A stretch of DNA of 64,000 bases, taken from Fundidesulfovibrio putealis DSM 16056. GTDB taxonomy: Bacteria; Desulfobacterota; Desulfovibrionia; Desulfovibrionales; Desulfovibrionaceae. Location: the NCBI RefSeq assembly GCF_000429325.1, contig NZ_KE386886.1:143653-207652 (forward strand), written 5' to 3'. This document shows positions 26,891 to 36,474 of this stretch, in pieces (within the stretch, counting starts at the first letter, position 1; each line of letters starts with the position of its first letter). A program made the position numbers and the translations under genes. The notes below the pieces were generated by a model. It saw only the letters and a list, made by a program, of their open reading frames with translations. It was not told where the DNA came from and did no database searches.

Positions 26891-27640
26891 ATGAGCGCCA
26901 CCTACAAAATCCACCCCATCGTGGCGGGTTCCAAGCGTTTCGACAAAGGCTTCATGACTTACCAGCAGCAGATGGGCACCCCCTACGTCATCCCGCTGTA
27001 CGCCTGGCTGATCCTGGGCGGCGACAAGAAGATCCTGGTGGACACGGGCGAATTGCGCCCCATCGTCACCCCGGACCGCGAGGAGTTCATCGGAGGCAAG
27101 ATCGAGACCATCGAGGAGGGCCTGGCCCGCTTCGGCCTGACCCCGGCGGACATCGACATCGTCATCCACACCCACTTGCACCGCGACCACTGCGAGAACG
27201 ACTACAAGTTCGAGAACGCGAAGATCTACGTGCACGAGAAGGAACTGGAGATCTGCCACGACCCGCACCCCATGGACTACCGCTACCAGGAGGACTTCAT
27301 CCTGGACGTTGAGGAAAACGGGCAGATCGTGGCGCTGACCGAGGACACCGAAGTGGTCCCTGGCGTGAGAATGATCCACACCCCGGCCCACACCGAGGGC
27401 GGCATGAGCGTGATGGTGGACACCGAGAAGGGCAAGGCGCTCATCACCTCCTTCTGCTGCATCATGGACAACTTCTACCCGCCCAAGGAAGTGAAGGGGC
27501 TCGGGATGGAGGTCATTCCGCCGTCCACCTGCCTGGACGTGAAAGAAGCCTACGACATCGTGCTCAAATGCCGGGACATGGCCGACATCATCATCCCCCT
27601 GCACGAGCCGAGTTTCGCCAAAGGCGACCCCATCGGATAG
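26891..27640 (+). CDS. Metallo-beta-lactamase-fold hydrolase, N-acyl homoserine lactonase-like
   Basis: A 249-residue metallo-hydrolase. H95-L-H97-R-D99-H100 (in HTHLHRDH) is the dinuclear zinc site; TPAHTEGG supplies another histidine and IPLHEPS the last. Spacing and length match the AttM/AiiA-like subgroup, which often hydrolyses lactones, though members with other substrates exist. There is no signal peptide, so it is cytoplasmic. GGAG lies 6 nt before the ATG. It may be a quorum-quenching or general lactonase; the true substrate is unknown. Confidence 0.82.
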   Translation: MSATYKIHPIVAGSKRFDKGFMTYQQQMGTPYVIPLYAWLILGGDKKILVDTGELRPIVTPDREEFIGGKIETIEEGLARFGLTPADIDIVIHTHLHRDHCENDYKFENAKIYVHEKELEICHDPHPMDYRYQEDFILDVEENGQIVALTEDTEVVPGVRMIHTPAHTEGGMSVMVDTEKGKALITSFCCIMDNFYPPKEVKGLGMEVIPPSTCLDVKEAYDIVLKCRDMADIIIPLHEPSFAKGDPIG

Positions 27641-27681
27641 CTGAAAACTGCGGTGAGGACGGGGTGGCGCTAAAAGAACAG

Positions 27682-27712
27682 GGCGCTGTGCCATCACGAA
27701 GGGCACAGCGCC
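27682..27712. repeat. Hairpin after lactonase-like gene
   Basis: GGCGCTGTGCC pairs exactly with GGCACAGCGCC across 9 nt. No T-tract follows, so it may be an mRNA-end hairpin or a factor-assisted terminator. A partial repeat, TGTGCC, follows it directly. Confidence 0.5.
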
Positions 27713-27838
27713 TGTGCCATGCCAGGCTCATGCGAAGACCGCTGTGCCGGGCATCAACTCGAATTGCGGCCTCAACAACCCGGCAGCCCTGCCAGGAAAA
27801 TACCAACCCCAGGCAGCCGCCAATCTTTCCGGATTCGC

Positions 27839-29497
27839 ATGATTTGCACGACAATGTATTCAAAAACAGTCGCCAAGACCACAATCTTTGTTTTTATCAC
27901 GATAATTAATACACTTCTCATTGCAGAAGTGTACTCATGGTTTGTTTTTCAAGGATTTATCGCTGCGCCAGCCACCCCCACGCAAAACCAGAACAATTCG
28001 AGTCCGGCTTTTGGCAGCGCGTATGAACTTGATGAGAAATTGGGGTACAGACTTAAATCGAAATCTTCCAGCCTTGAAGGAGAAGTCCAATACGCCAACA
28101 AGACGTACTCGATGAATAAAGCTCCAGGAACTCTTCGAATAATATGCGTCGGCGGATCGACGACCATCGGGATTGACAACCCCAAGCTATCGTATCCAGC
28201 GATATTGCAAGACATGTTCACCTTCGCACTGGCCAACTGCGATATAAAAGTGGAAGTGATCAACGCAGGAGCAATGGGGTATAACAGCTGGCACACCAAA
28301 CTCCGTGCGGAAAAAGAACTCGATATCCTTGATCCTGACTTGTACATTGTCATGGATGGCACAAACGACGTCATTGCAGCAGCAGCGATCGAGAACATCG
28401 AAGATGCGATAAAGCAACGAAACATCCTTACGCGCCAGATAAGTCTCAACGCAAAGCCAACCGCGACGAGCAGCCCCTACCTCAGACACGACTCATCATT
28501 GCTTCTTGACCGCCTGAACGACATAGGACTCGTCAAAACCATCAGAACCCACGTTGATGCCTTCTTCTCTGCAGACATTCTGGATCAAAAAATGAAGGCG
28601 TTTGGCTTCTCCGAGAATATTTCCGAGTTCATTGTCGAGCGTAAAAGCAAGGGGATCGACGTCGCCCTTGTGAACTATGGATGGATTGCCAGCGACAACC
28701 TCAACGCAACCAGAAAGAACATTCCTTTCAAATACAACATCCCACTCTTTCAATTCGGACGGTCATATATTCGGAAATCACTGTCCGGCATATCGCAAAA
28801 ACTCGACACGCCACTCATCGACATGCAGCCATGGACGGACGCGCTGCTCCAGCAAGCTCCCCTCGCATACAGAATATTCGTCGATGAACTTCACTATACT
28901 CAGTTCTTCAACTATTTTATCGCACGCGAAATTTTCGAGAAGTTAAGAACCCACCCCCGCCTCGCAAAACACGCTGCACAATGCCAGATCCCATCCCCTC
29001 CAGACATGGATAAGGAGTTTTCCTACTGCATCGGGTGGGGAGAATACTACTCTGGATTCGGACTCCCGACACAATCGTCACATGCTGTCCAGACATACGA
29101 CACCGAGTGGCATAACCTGATGTATCTTGACGAGACCCATGACGACTCCGGAAAAGGGACCTCATACAAGATTATCTCTCGAAGTGACATTGAAAGCGAC
29201 GGAACTTTAGAAGTATCCATCGCCTCTGACAGTTGTGATGGCCATACTGACTATTTCCCCAGGATTTTTTCCAACGAAGGCATGGTCGTCGTGGAACAAT
29301 TCACCGGTGGGACGTGGAAAAAAATATCTGAACTCGTCAACTACAAGAGCACAGGGGAATGGTCTCCGATTGGCTCACGATACTATTTCGATTGTCACGC
29401 AGCTGATGGTCCTCAACGCATTCGCATCAAACTATCCGGGAAGGCGCAACTGTTCAGCTACCAAGACAACATACTTTTCCATACGCAACTACCATGA
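27839..29497 (+). CDS. SGNH/GDSL-type hydrolase, AT-rich gene
   Basis: A 552-residue protein with an N-terminal membrane anchor (TIFVFITIINTLLIAEVYSWFVF) that places the rest outside the membrane. The SGNH blocks are VGGSTTIG near residue 104 (block I Ser), MDGTNDV near 172 and VDELHYTQ near 349 (catalytic Asp/His). A C-terminal part of about 150 residues has no recognised domain. Such enzymes often de-O-acetylate cell-surface polysaccharides. Codons are AT-rich against the neighbours, suggesting recent transfer. No ribosome site is clear; ATG 27854 is possible. Confidence 0.75.
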   Translation: MICTTMYSKTVAKTTIFVFITIINTLLIAEVYSWFVFQGFIAAPATPTQNQNNSSPAFGSAYELDEKLGYRLKSKSSSLEGEVQYANKTYSMNKAPGTLRIICVGGSTTIGIDNPKLSYPAILQDMFTFALANCDIKVEVINAGAMGYNSWHTKLRAEKELDILDPDLYIVMDGTNDVIAAAAIENIEDAIKQRNILTRQISLNAKPTATSSPYLRHDSSLLLDRLNDIGLVKTIRTHVDAFFSADILDQKMKAFGFSENISEFIVERKSKGIDVALVNYGWIASDNLNATRKNIPFKYNIPLFQFGRSYIRKSLSGISQKLDTPLIDMQPWTDALLQQAPLAYRIFVDELHYTQFFNYFIAREIFEKLRTHPRLAKHAAQCQIPSPPDMDKEFSYCIGWGEYYSGFGLPTQSSHAVQTYDTEWHNLMYLDETHDDSGKGTSYKIISRSDIESDGTLEVSIASDSCDGHTDYFPRIFSNEGMVVVEQFTGGTWKKISELVNYKSTGEWSPIGSRYYFDCHAADGPQRIRIKLSGKAQLFSYQDNILFHTQLP

Positions 29498-29699
29498 CGC
29501 GGTGCGCTGGGCGGCAATAGTTCTTTTCGTCCACGGCCCCGTCCGACCCACGCTTCACATCGGGCGATAATTTTCAAAACGGACTGAACACCCTCCCTTC
29601 CCCCCCTTGCCTGAGCGCCCCGCCTGGAGTAGTTGCCTGCGCTTCCACAGAGGGCTATGAACGCCGATCATCCGGCAGAGCCCCAAAAAGGAGTCCACC

Positions 29700-30899
29700 A
29701 TGCGTGAACGGTTCCTGTCCCATCTGCGCCAGACACTCGACCAGATCCGCGCCGACGGCTTCCAGAAATCCGAACGCGTCATCGACAGCCCCCAGTCGTC
29801 CACCATCCACCTCTCCCAGGGTGCGGACGTGCTGAACTTCTGCGCCAACAACTACCTTGGGCTGGCCGACGACCCGCGCCTTATCCAGGCAGCCAAGGAG
29901 GGGCTTGACCGCTTCGGCTTCGGCATGGCCTCGGTGCGCTTCATCTGCGGCACCCAGACCATCCACAAGCAGCTTGAAAGCGCCCTCTCGGCCTTCCTGG
30001 GCACCGAGGACACCATCCTCTACTCCAGCTGCTTCGACGCCAACGGCGGCCTGTTCGAGACGCTCCTCTCCGCCGAGGACGCCATCATTTCCGACTCGCT
30101 GAACCACGCCTCCATCATCGACGGCGTGCGCCTGTGCAAGGCCAAGCGCTTCCGCTACTTAAACAACGACATGGCCGACCTGGAGGCCAAGCTGAAAGAG
30201 GCCGACGCTGAGGGCGCGCGCTTCAAGCTGATCGCCACCGACGGAGTGTTCTCCATGGACGGCATCATCGCCGACCTGAAGGGCGTGTGCGACCTGGCCG
30301 ACAAGTACGGCGCGCTGGTCATGGTGGACGACTCCCACGCTGTGGGCTTCGTGGGCGACAAGGGCCGCGGCTCCCACGAGCACTGCGGCGTGCTGGACCG
30401 GGTGGACATCCTCACCGGGACGCTCGGCAAGGCCATGGGCGGCGCGTCCGGCGGCTATACGTCAGGCCGCAGGGAGATCGTTGACCTTCTGCGCCAGCGC
30501 TCGCGGCCGTACCTCTTTTCCAACTCGCTGGCTCCGTCCATCGCCGCAGCGTCGGTTGCCGTGCTGGGCCTCCTGGACAGCGCCGAGGGAGCAGCCCTGC
30601 GAGCCAAAGTCCGCGACAACGCCGCCCGTTTCCGCGCTGCCATGCAGGCCCACGGCTTCACCCTGGCGGGCAGAGACCACCCCATCATCCCGGTGATGCT
30701 TGGCGACGCCGTGCTGGCCGGGCGCATGGCCGAGGAACTGCTGAAGGAAGGCATCTACGTGATCGGCTTCTCCTACCCCGTGGTGCCCAAGGGCGCGGCC
30801 CGCATCCGCACCCAGATGAGCGCCGCGCACACTCCCGAACAGATCGACCGCGCCGTGGCCGCCTTCGCCAAGGTGGGCAAGGCCCTGGGCGCGATCTAA
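29700..30899 (+). CDS. kbl: Glycine C-acetyltransferase (2-amino-3-ketobutyrate CoA ligase)
   Basis: A 399-residue PLP enzyme of the alpha-oxoamine synthase family. It cleaves 2-amino-3-ketobutyrate with CoA to glycine and acetyl-CoA. The PLP lysine is in [34 protein letters not shown] and DDSHAVGF are hallmarks. Downstream is tdh, so the pair forms the threonine-to-glycine route, with 29 bp between genes. Full length and the expected start [13 protein letters not shown] support the annotation. Confidence 0.96.
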   Translation: MRERFLSHLRQTLDQIRADGFQKSERVIDSPQSSTIHLSQGADVLNFCANNYLGLADDPRLIQAAKEGLDRFGFGMASVRFICGTQTIHKQLESALSAFLGTEDTILYSSCFDANGGLFETLLSAEDAIISDSLNHASIIDGVRLCKAKRFRYLNNDMADLEAKLKEADAEGARFKLIATDGVFSMDGIIADLKGVCDLADKYGALVMVDDSHAVGFVGDKGRGSHEHCGVLDRVDILTGTLGKAMGGASGGYTSGRREIVDLLRQRSRPYLFSNSLAPSIAAASVAVLGLLDSAEGAALRAKVRDNAARFRAAMQAHGFTLAGRDHPIIPVMLGDAVLAGRMAEELLKEGIYVIGFSYPVVPKGAARIRTQMSAAHTPEQIDRAVAAFAKVGKALGAI

Positions 30900-30928
30900 C
30901 CCGAAACGCAAACGACACGGACACCCAT

Positions 30929-31954
30929 ATGAAAGCACTGGCTAAAACCCACGCCGGACCGGGCCTCGAGCTGATCGACGTCCCCATGCCGGAGGTCGGG
31001 CACAACGACGTCCTGATCAAGATCAAGAAGACCGCCATCTGCGGCACGGACGTCCACATCTGGAAATGGGACGACTGGGCGCAGAAAACCATCCCCGTGC
31101 CCATGCACGTGGGCCACGAATACGTGGGCGAGATCGTGCAGCTCGGCCAGGAGGTGCGCGGCTTCGAGATCGGCGACCGCGTGTCCGGCGAGGGCCACAT
31201 CACCTGCGGCTTCTGCCGCAACTGCCGCGCCGGGCGCAGGCACCTGTGCCGCAACACCTTCGGCGTGGGCGTGAACCGCCCGGGCTCCTTCGCCGAGTAC
31301 CTGTCCATCCCGGCCTTCAACGCCTTCAAGATCCCAGACGACATCTCCGACGACCTGGCCTCCGTGTTCGACCCCTTCGGCAACGCCGTGCACACCGCCC
31401 TGTCCTTCGATCTAGTGGGCGAGGACGTGCTGATCACCGGAGCCGGGCCGATCGGCATCATGGCCGTGGCCATCTGCCGACACGTGGGCGCGCGCCATGT
31501 GGTGATCACCGACGTGAACGACTACCGCCTGGACCTGGCCCGCACCATGGGAGCGACCCGCGCCGTGAACGTCTCGCGCGAAAACCTGAAGGACGTCATG
31601 GCTGATCTGCGCATGACCGAGGGCTTCGACGTGGGCCTGGAGATGTCCGGCGCGCCCCAGGCCTTCGTGGCCATGCTCGAGAGCATGAACCACGGAGCGA
31701 AGGTGGCGCTCCTGGGGATTCCGCCCGCGAACACCTGCATCGACTGGAACCACGTCATCTTCAAGGGACTGGAAATAAAGGGCATCTACGGACGCGAGAT
31801 GTTCGAGACCTGGTACAAGATGGTGGCCATGCTGCAAAGCGGGCTGGACATCTCGACAATCGTCACCCACAGGTTCCCCATCGAGGAGTACCAGAAGGGC
31901 TTCGACGCCATGATCAGCGGCCAGAGCGGCAAGGTGATCCTGGACTGGGCCTAG
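30929..31954 (+). CDS. tdh: L-threonine 3-dehydrogenase
   Basis: A 341-residue zinc medium-chain dehydrogenase that oxidises threonine to 2-amino-3-ketobutyrate with NAD+. [11 protein letters not shown] and GHEYVGEI provide the catalytic zinc ligands; [15 protein letters not shown] binds the structural zinc; [12 protein letters not shown] is the NAD motif. Length and start match E. coli Tdh. The following perfect GC hairpin with T5 (31988-32021) ends the kbl-tdh operon. Confidence 0.97.
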   Translation: MKALAKTHAGPGLELIDVPMPEVGHNDVLIKIKKTAICGTDVHIWKWDDWAQKTIPVPMHVGHEYVGEIVQLGQEVRGFEIGDRVSGEGHITCGFCRNCRAGRRHLCRNTFGVGVNRPGSFAEYLSIPAFNAFKIPDDISDDLASVFDPFGNAVHTALSFDLVGEDVLITGAGPIGIMAVAICRHVGARHVVITDVNDYRLDLARTMGATRAVNVSRENLKDVMADLRMTEGFDVGLEMSGAPQAFVAMLESMNHGAKVALLGIPPANTCIDWNHVIFKGLEIKGIYGREMFETWYKMVAMLQSGLDISTIVTHRFPIEEYQKGFDAMISGQSGKVILDWA

Positions 31955-31987
31955 CTGAAACAACTGCGCTTCGCCGTTGCCATCTCA

Positions 31988-32021
31988 GGCGGGCGGACCG
32001 GCATGGTCCGCCCGCCTTTTT
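31988..32021 (+). terminator. Rho-independent terminator of kbl-tdh
   Basis: GGCGGGCGGACC pairs perfectly with GGTCCGCCCGCC across GGCAT, followed by TTTTT. Confidence 0.92.
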
Positions 32022-32050
32022 GCGTGGACGCGCAATGCGCTTCAAAATAG

Positions 32051-32074
32051 AAAAGGCCCCGCCGGAGCGGGGCC
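32051..32074 (-). terminator. Rho-independent terminator of PEP-CTERM gene
   Basis: Read on the minus strand, GGCCCCGC-TCCG-GCGGGGCC is followed by TTTTCTATTTT, ending the PEP-CTERM gene that stops at 32103. Confidence 0.85.
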
Positions 32075-32102
32075 GTGCACTCATGGAAGATGGCAGGAGA
32101 GC

Positions 32103-32897
32103 CTAGTTGCCCTTCTGGGAGCGCCTGCGCATGAAGACCGCGCCGAGAACGCCTACGCCCATGAGGATCATGGTGCCGGGTTCGGGGGTGGCGGTGGGGG
32201 CGGGGGTGTTGGACCAGCGGGCTTCGTAGTTGTTGGCAACCAGGCTGCCAAGGGCTGGATCGAAGAAGTTGTAGGCCTGCATGATAGCCGCACTGAACCC
32301 GATTGTATTGGCAATCGTTGTGTCGGTGTACACCAGGGAGCCGTTGATGCTGAATTCAAACGAAGTGCCGGTGAACAGGATGGCGAAGCTCGTCCAGTCG
32401 TCGTAGCTCACCGACGTAGCAAGATCGACCCAACCACCTGCAACATCACCGTCGTACACACGATAGCGGGCAGCACCGCCATAGTTGGTGAAACCGATGA
32501 TGGGATAACCAGAGACAGCAGAACCGTCTGTCATTACGCCCCACATATCGGACCGCACCGTGCCCTTACTTGCATCGGCCCAGCTTTCCTCAATCCAAAG
32601 ATCGGCCGACAGAACGGACCCTATCCCGCCCGTCAAAGCATAATTCATGCCCTGGGTATTATAGAACATGCTCTGGTAGGCACCCGGCCTGGCGGAAATG
32701 CCCTGAGCCCGGTTGATACCGATTTCCAGGACGTTGTCGCGGCCCTGGAAGGTGCCGATATTCGCAAAGGTATTCGGCTGATACCGGTCAGTCACCCAGC
32801 CGTTCGGAACATCGGCGAAATCGGGCATGATCGAATTCGCAAAACCTGCCACAGGCAGCAACATCAACACGAACAGAAGAGAAATTGCCTTTTTCAT
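32103..32897 (-). CDS. PEP-CTERM sorting domain protein
   Basis: A 264-residue exported protein. The signal peptide MKKAISLLFVLMLLPVAGFA precedes a beta-rich body with many Tyr/Trp and Gly/Ser/Asn residues. The C-terminus has the PEP-CTERM signal: TPEPG, a hydrophobic stretch MILMGVGVLGAVF and a basic tail MRRRSQKGN. Exosortase (EpsH/XrtA type) cleaves such signals; no exosortase gene is in the window. AAGGGG lies 4 nt before the ATG at 32897. Such proteins are often linked to exopolysaccharide production. Confidence 0.9.
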   Translation of the reverse strand: MKKAISLLFVLMLLPVAGFANSIMPDFADVPNGWVTDRYQPNTFANIGTFQGRDNVLEIGINRAQGISARPGAYQSMFYNTQGMNYALTGGIGSVLSADLWIEESWADASKGTVRSDMWGVMTDGSAVSGYPIIGFTNYGGAARYRVYDGDVAGGWVDLATSVSYDDWTSFAILFTGTSFEFSINGSLVYTDTTIANTIGFSAAIMQAYNFFDPALGSLVANNYEARWSNTPAPTATPEPGTMILMGVGVLGAVFMRRRSQKGN

Positions 32898-32927
32898 AGT
32901 ACCCCTTTTGTATTGTCCCAGGCTCAT

Positions 32928-33375
32928 GCCTGTATTTGATTTCGCGTTCGGTTAGCAAAATCGATGCCTACGTGTAACCTATCCAAATCATCCAGCATTC
33001 TTGCGGGTCGGCATATGCTTTTCGGAACAATTCCTTCTCGCCAGCCAGACATGCTTGTAAACATTCCCGACAGTTACATGTAAAGATTCCCATCCAGACA
33101 ACCCGCTGTCCTTCCTTTCCAAAGCAAGCCCTCAAGCGCCTGCGCATTCCGGAGCGAACCGCGCCTTCACGCCCTCTCTCAGGAGGCCAGGGCTCATTCC
33201 GGGCAGGCAATCCATTCACAGAATTGTAAATTTTATTACTGTTGACAAAGAAACTCTGAAAGCATAATTCGTTCCTGCCAGACGCGAATCGTTTCGCCCA
33301 CAGGAACGCAAACACCTCGCCATTCGCGCCTGGCCACCCGCATCGACACCAACTATCGGATTCAGGAGCTTCCCA
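32928..33375. other. Intergenic region between PEP-CTERM gene and IclR gene
   Basis: No gene supported here. It must hold divergent promoters. One candidate, TTGACA at 33242-33247 and CATAAT at 33263-33268 (15-bp spacer), points toward the IclR gene. The AT-rich part is confined to about 33215-33275. No long repeat or palindrome was noticed. Confidence 0.5.
33242..33268 (+). promoter_or_regulatory. Candidate sigma-70 promoter for IclR gene
   Basis: TTGACA and CATAAT with a 15-bp spacer lie 108 bp before the GTG start of the IclR gene, inside the only AT-rich patch. The spacer is shorter than usual. Confidence 0.4.
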
Positions 33376-34143
33376 GTGAAGGGCAAGGACAACGCCTCGG
33401 AAACTCTGGCCAAAGGCCTGCGAATCCTGGACATTTTCGGCGTCGGGGACGAGGGCTTCACCTTGAGCCAGATCGCGGGCCGCGTGAGCCTCAATAAAAC
33501 TTCCGTCTACCGCTACGTGAACACCTTCCGCGAGCTCGGCTACCTGCGCCGCGACGAGCGCACCGGCCTGTACCACCTGGGCGTGCGCGCGCTCTCGCTT
33601 GCCCATGCCATCATGGAAAAGAGCGAGATGATAAAGCAGGTGAAGCCCTTCGTAGAGGAGGCCTTCCGCAAGCACGGCGTCCACGTGGACGTGGGCGTGG
33701 TGGCTGGCGACGCCATCTACCTCATATACCGCCACGAATCGCGTGACACCTCTGTGTTCCGCTCCTTCAGCTATTCATCCGCCCTGCACTACCTGGCCAC
33801 CGGCAAGGCCGCCATGGCCTTCATGGACCCCACGGAGCTGCGCCAGCTGCTGGACCGCCTGGAGCTGGCCCCCAAGACGGACAAGACCATCGTGGACAAG
33901 GACGCCCTGCTGGCCGAGCTGGAAAAAGCCCACGAACAGGGTTACTCCGTGAACAACGAGGAGTTCGTGCCCGGCCTCATCGCCATCGGCGCGCCGCTCT
34001 TCTCGCTTCGCACGGGCAAGGTGGTGGGCGGCGTCAGCTTCGACTCCACCACAGACCAGTACTCAATGAAGGAATTCGAGACCCGCTTCGCCCCCTATCT
34101 GGTGGAGCTGGCCAAAAAGATTTCGGCGGTGGTGACCCTCTAG
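33376..34143 (+). CDS. IclR family transcriptional regulator
   Basis: A 255-residue regulator. Residues 8-70 are the winged helix (LAKGLRILDIF, FTLSQIAGRVSLNKTSVYRYVNTF), and the C-terminal part is the IclR effector domain (YLATGKAAMAFM, EEFVPGLIAIGAPLF). The start is GTG with CAGGAG 7 nt upstream. It lies 208 bp before livJ in the same direction, so it probably regulates that transporter and the aspartase operon. The effector is unknown and could be an amino acid or an aspartate-derived acid. Confidence 0.9.
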   Translation: MKGKDNASETLAKGLRILDIFGVGDEGFTLSQIAGRVSLNKTSVYRYVNTFRELGYLRRDERTGLYHLGVRALSLAHAIMEKSEMIKQVKPFVEEAFRKHGVHVDVGVVAGDAIYLIYRHESRDTSVFRSFSYSSALHYLATGKAAMAFMDPTELRQLLDRLELAPKTDKTIVDKDALLAELEKAHEQGYSVNNEEFVPGLIAIGAPLFSLRTGKVVGGVSFDSTTDQYSMKEFETRFAPYLVELAKKISAVVTL

Positions 34144-34351
34144 GGCCGCCCCGAGTAGCGACAACAGCGTTTCCAAGTCCGCACGCTCAAGCCCTGCTCT
34201 CCGCTTCGAGGCGGCCTGGGCGGGAGGGTGCGGCGTCAGGCAGACGGAGGCGGGCCGCGAGGCCTTCTCCCGGTATTCGGATCGGACCATCTTGCACCCG
34301 CTCCGGGCGGTCTTCGCGCCGGAGTCAACGCACAACGTGGAGGAAACTTGA

Positions 34352-35488
34352 ATGAAACGGATTCTGGCCCTGTGCTTGGCAATGATGTTTGGCTTCGCCT
34401 CCCTGGCGATTGCCGCGGATGACACCGTCCGCATCGGCGTGTTCCTTCCCCTGACCGGCCAGAACGCCTTCGGCGGCCAGCTGGAGCTTGAGGGCGTGCA
34501 GATGGCCCACAAGGAAGCCGGAACCGTGCTCGGCAAGAAGGTCGAGCTGTTCGTGGTGGACAACAAGTCCGACAAGGTCGAGTCGGCCAACGCCACCAAG
34601 CGCCTGATCGAGAAGGAAAAAGTCCAGGCCATCATCGGCACCTACGGCTCCTCCCTGGCCATGGCCGGCGGCGAAGTCTCCGAGAAAGCCGGCGTGCCCC
34701 AGGTCGGCACCAGCTGCACCAACCCCCTGGTGACCCAGGGCAAGAAGTACATCTTCCGCGTGTGCTTCATCGACCCCCTGCAGGGCGCCGGCGCGGCCAC
34801 CTACGCCGCCCGCACCCTGAAGGCCAAGAAGGCCGCCATGCTGGTGGACGTCGCCAACGACTACTCCGTGGGCCTGTCCAACTTCTTCAAGAAGTCCTTC
34901 ACCAAGCTGGGCGGCACCGTGGTCGCCACCCTGAACTACCAGTCCGGCGACCAGGACTTCACCGCGCAGCTCACCAAGATCATCTCCGAGAAGCCCGACG
35001 TCCTGTTCATCCCCTCCTACTTCGCCGAAGGCGCTGTCATCATGAAGCAGGCCAAGGAGCTGGGCGCCACCTTCAAGATCCTGGGCGGCGACGCCATGGA
35101 CAACCCCGAGATCACCAAGATCGGCGGCAACGCCGTCGAGGGCTTCGTCCACACCACCTTCCCCTATGATCCTTCCATGGCCAACATGAACGCTGCGGCC
35201 AAGAAGTTCACCGACGACTGGAAGAAGACCCACCCCGCCGACAAAGAGCCCAACGTGAACGCGGCCCTGGGTTACGACGCCTACATGATCATCATCGACG
35301 CCATCAAGCGCGCCGGAAAGTACGACTCCGAGTCCATCACCAAGGCCCTGGCCGAGACCAAGGACTTTGTGGGCGTGACCGGTTCCACCACCATCAACGA
35401 GACCCATGACGCGGTGAAGCCCATCGGCCTCATCACCATCAAGGACGGCAAGAAGGTCTACGTGGGCGAAGTCGCTCCCGAGCTGTAA
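34352..35488 (+). CDS. livJ: Branched-chain-type amino acid ABC transporter, substrate-binding protein
   Basis: A 378-residue periplasmic binding protein with a signal peptide (MKRILALCLAMMFGFASLAIA) and the Peripla_BP_6 pattern RIGVFLPLTGQNAFGG, IGTYGSSLAMAG and ALGYDAYMIIIDAI. It delivers substrate to LivHMGF. The LIV label follows the family; context with aspartase and asparaginase hints that the true ligand may be Asn, Asp or a wider range. A strong hairpin (35523-35552) separates it from livH, which would favour its higher expression. Confidence 0.9.
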   Translation: MKRILALCLAMMFGFASLAIAADDTVRIGVFLPLTGQNAFGGQLELEGVQMAHKEAGTVLGKKVELFVVDNKSDKVESANATKRLIEKEKVQAIIGTYGSSLAMAGGEVSEKAGVPQVGTSCTNPLVTQGKKYIFRVCFIDPLQGAGAATYAARTLKAKKAAMLVDVANDYSVGLSNFFKKSFTKLGGTVVATLNYQSGDQDFTAQLTKIISEKPDVLFIPSYFAEGAVIMKQAKELGATFKILGGDAMDNPEITKIGGNAVEGFVHTTFPYDPSMANMNAAAKKFTDDWKKTHPADKEPNVNAALGYDAYMIIIDAIKRAGKYDSESITKALAETKDFVGVTGSTTINETHDAVKPIGLITIKDGKKVYVGEVAPEL

Positions 35489-35522
35489 GCCGAAGCGAGC
35501 CCCGAGCCGTTGACGACCATCC

Positions 35523-35552
35523 GGGCGGGGAGGACATACGTCCTCCCCGCCC
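35523..35552 (+). repeat. Intercistronic GC hairpin between livJ and livH
   Basis: GGGCGGGGAGGAC pairs perfectly with GTCCTCCCCGCCC over ATAC. There is no T-tract, so it is more likely an mRNA-stabilising or partial-termination hairpin than a full terminator. Confidence 0.75.
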
Positions 35553-35580
35553 ACTCACGGCACCACAAAAGGACTTTCTC

Positions 35581-36474
35581 ATGAATTTCGAAACGTTCAT
35601 CCAGCACGCGCTCAACAGCCTCACCCTGGGAAGCCTCTACGCGCTCGTCGCAATCGGCTACACCATGGTCTACGGCATCCTGCGCCTGATCAACTTCGCC
35701 CACAGCGAAATCTTCATGCTGGGCGCTTATTTCGTCTTCTGGGGCACCACCCTCTTCGCCCTGCCCTGGCCACTGGCAATTGCCCTGTCAATCGCCTTCA
35801 CGGCGGGCCTTGGCATCATGGTGGACCGCATCGCCTACCGTCCTCTGCGGGACGCTCCCCGAATTTCCGCGCTGATAAGCTCCATCGGCGTGTCCTTCTT
35901 CCTGCAGAACGTGGCCATCGTGTTCTTCCAGGCCATCCCCCGCGCGGTGTACCGCCCCGAATGGCTGGAGAACCCTATCATCATGGGCAACGTGCGGGTG
36001 CTTCCCATCACGCTGTTCGTGCCGGTGCTCTCGGTGCTCCTTATGCTGGGGCTTGTGTACATCGTGTACCGCACCAAGACGGGCCTGGGCATGCGCGCCA
36101 TCAGCAAGGACATCGAGACCAGCTACCTGATGGGCGTTCCGGTCAACCGGGTCATCGCCATCACCTTCGGCATCGGCTCGGCCCTGGCCGCAGCCAGCGG
36201 CATCATGTGGGCGCTTAGGTACCCGCAGCTCCAGCCCATCATGGGCGCGGTGCCGGGCTTCAAGGCCTTCATCGCGGCGGTGTTCGGCGGCATCGGCTCC
36301 ATCCAGGGAGCGGTGGTCGGCGGCGTCACCCTGGGGTTCATCGAGATCATGACCGTGGCCTTCTTCCCTGACCTGGCGGGCTACCGAGACGCCTTCGCCT
36401 TCGTCCTATTGATCGCCATCCTGCTGGTGAAGCCCACCGGACTCTTCGGAGCCAAAGCGGAGGAGAAGGTCTGA
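35581..36474 (+). CDS. livH: Branched-chain amino acid ABC transporter permease LivH
   Basis: A 297-residue integral membrane permease with about eight spans. LGSLYALVAIGYTMVYGILRLINFAHSE is the LivH opening, and AVFGGIGSIQGAVVGGVTLGFIE is the conserved cytoplasmic-loop region. It pairs with LivM. Its stop overlaps livM by one base (TGATG). Confidence 0.93.
   Translation: MNFETFIQHALNSLTLGSLYALVAIGYTMVYGILRLINFAHSEIFMLGAYFVFWGTTLFALPWPLAIALSIAFTAGLGIMVDRIAYRPLRDAPRISALISSIGVSFFLQNVAIVFFQAIPRAVYRPEWLENPIIMGNVRVLPITLFVPVLSVLLMLGLVYIVYRTKTGLGMRAISKDIETSYLMGVPVNRVIAITFGIGSALAAASGIMWALRYPQLQPIMGAVPGFKAFIAAVFGGIGSIQGAVVGGVTLGFIEIMTVAFFPDLAGYRDAFAFVLLIAILLVKPTGLFGAKAEEKV

Noticed and set aside
32968-33735. 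Minus-strand frame overlapping the IclR gene
   Set aside because: Runs through the divergent promoter region and IclR DNA-binding domain; no ribosome site or family match.
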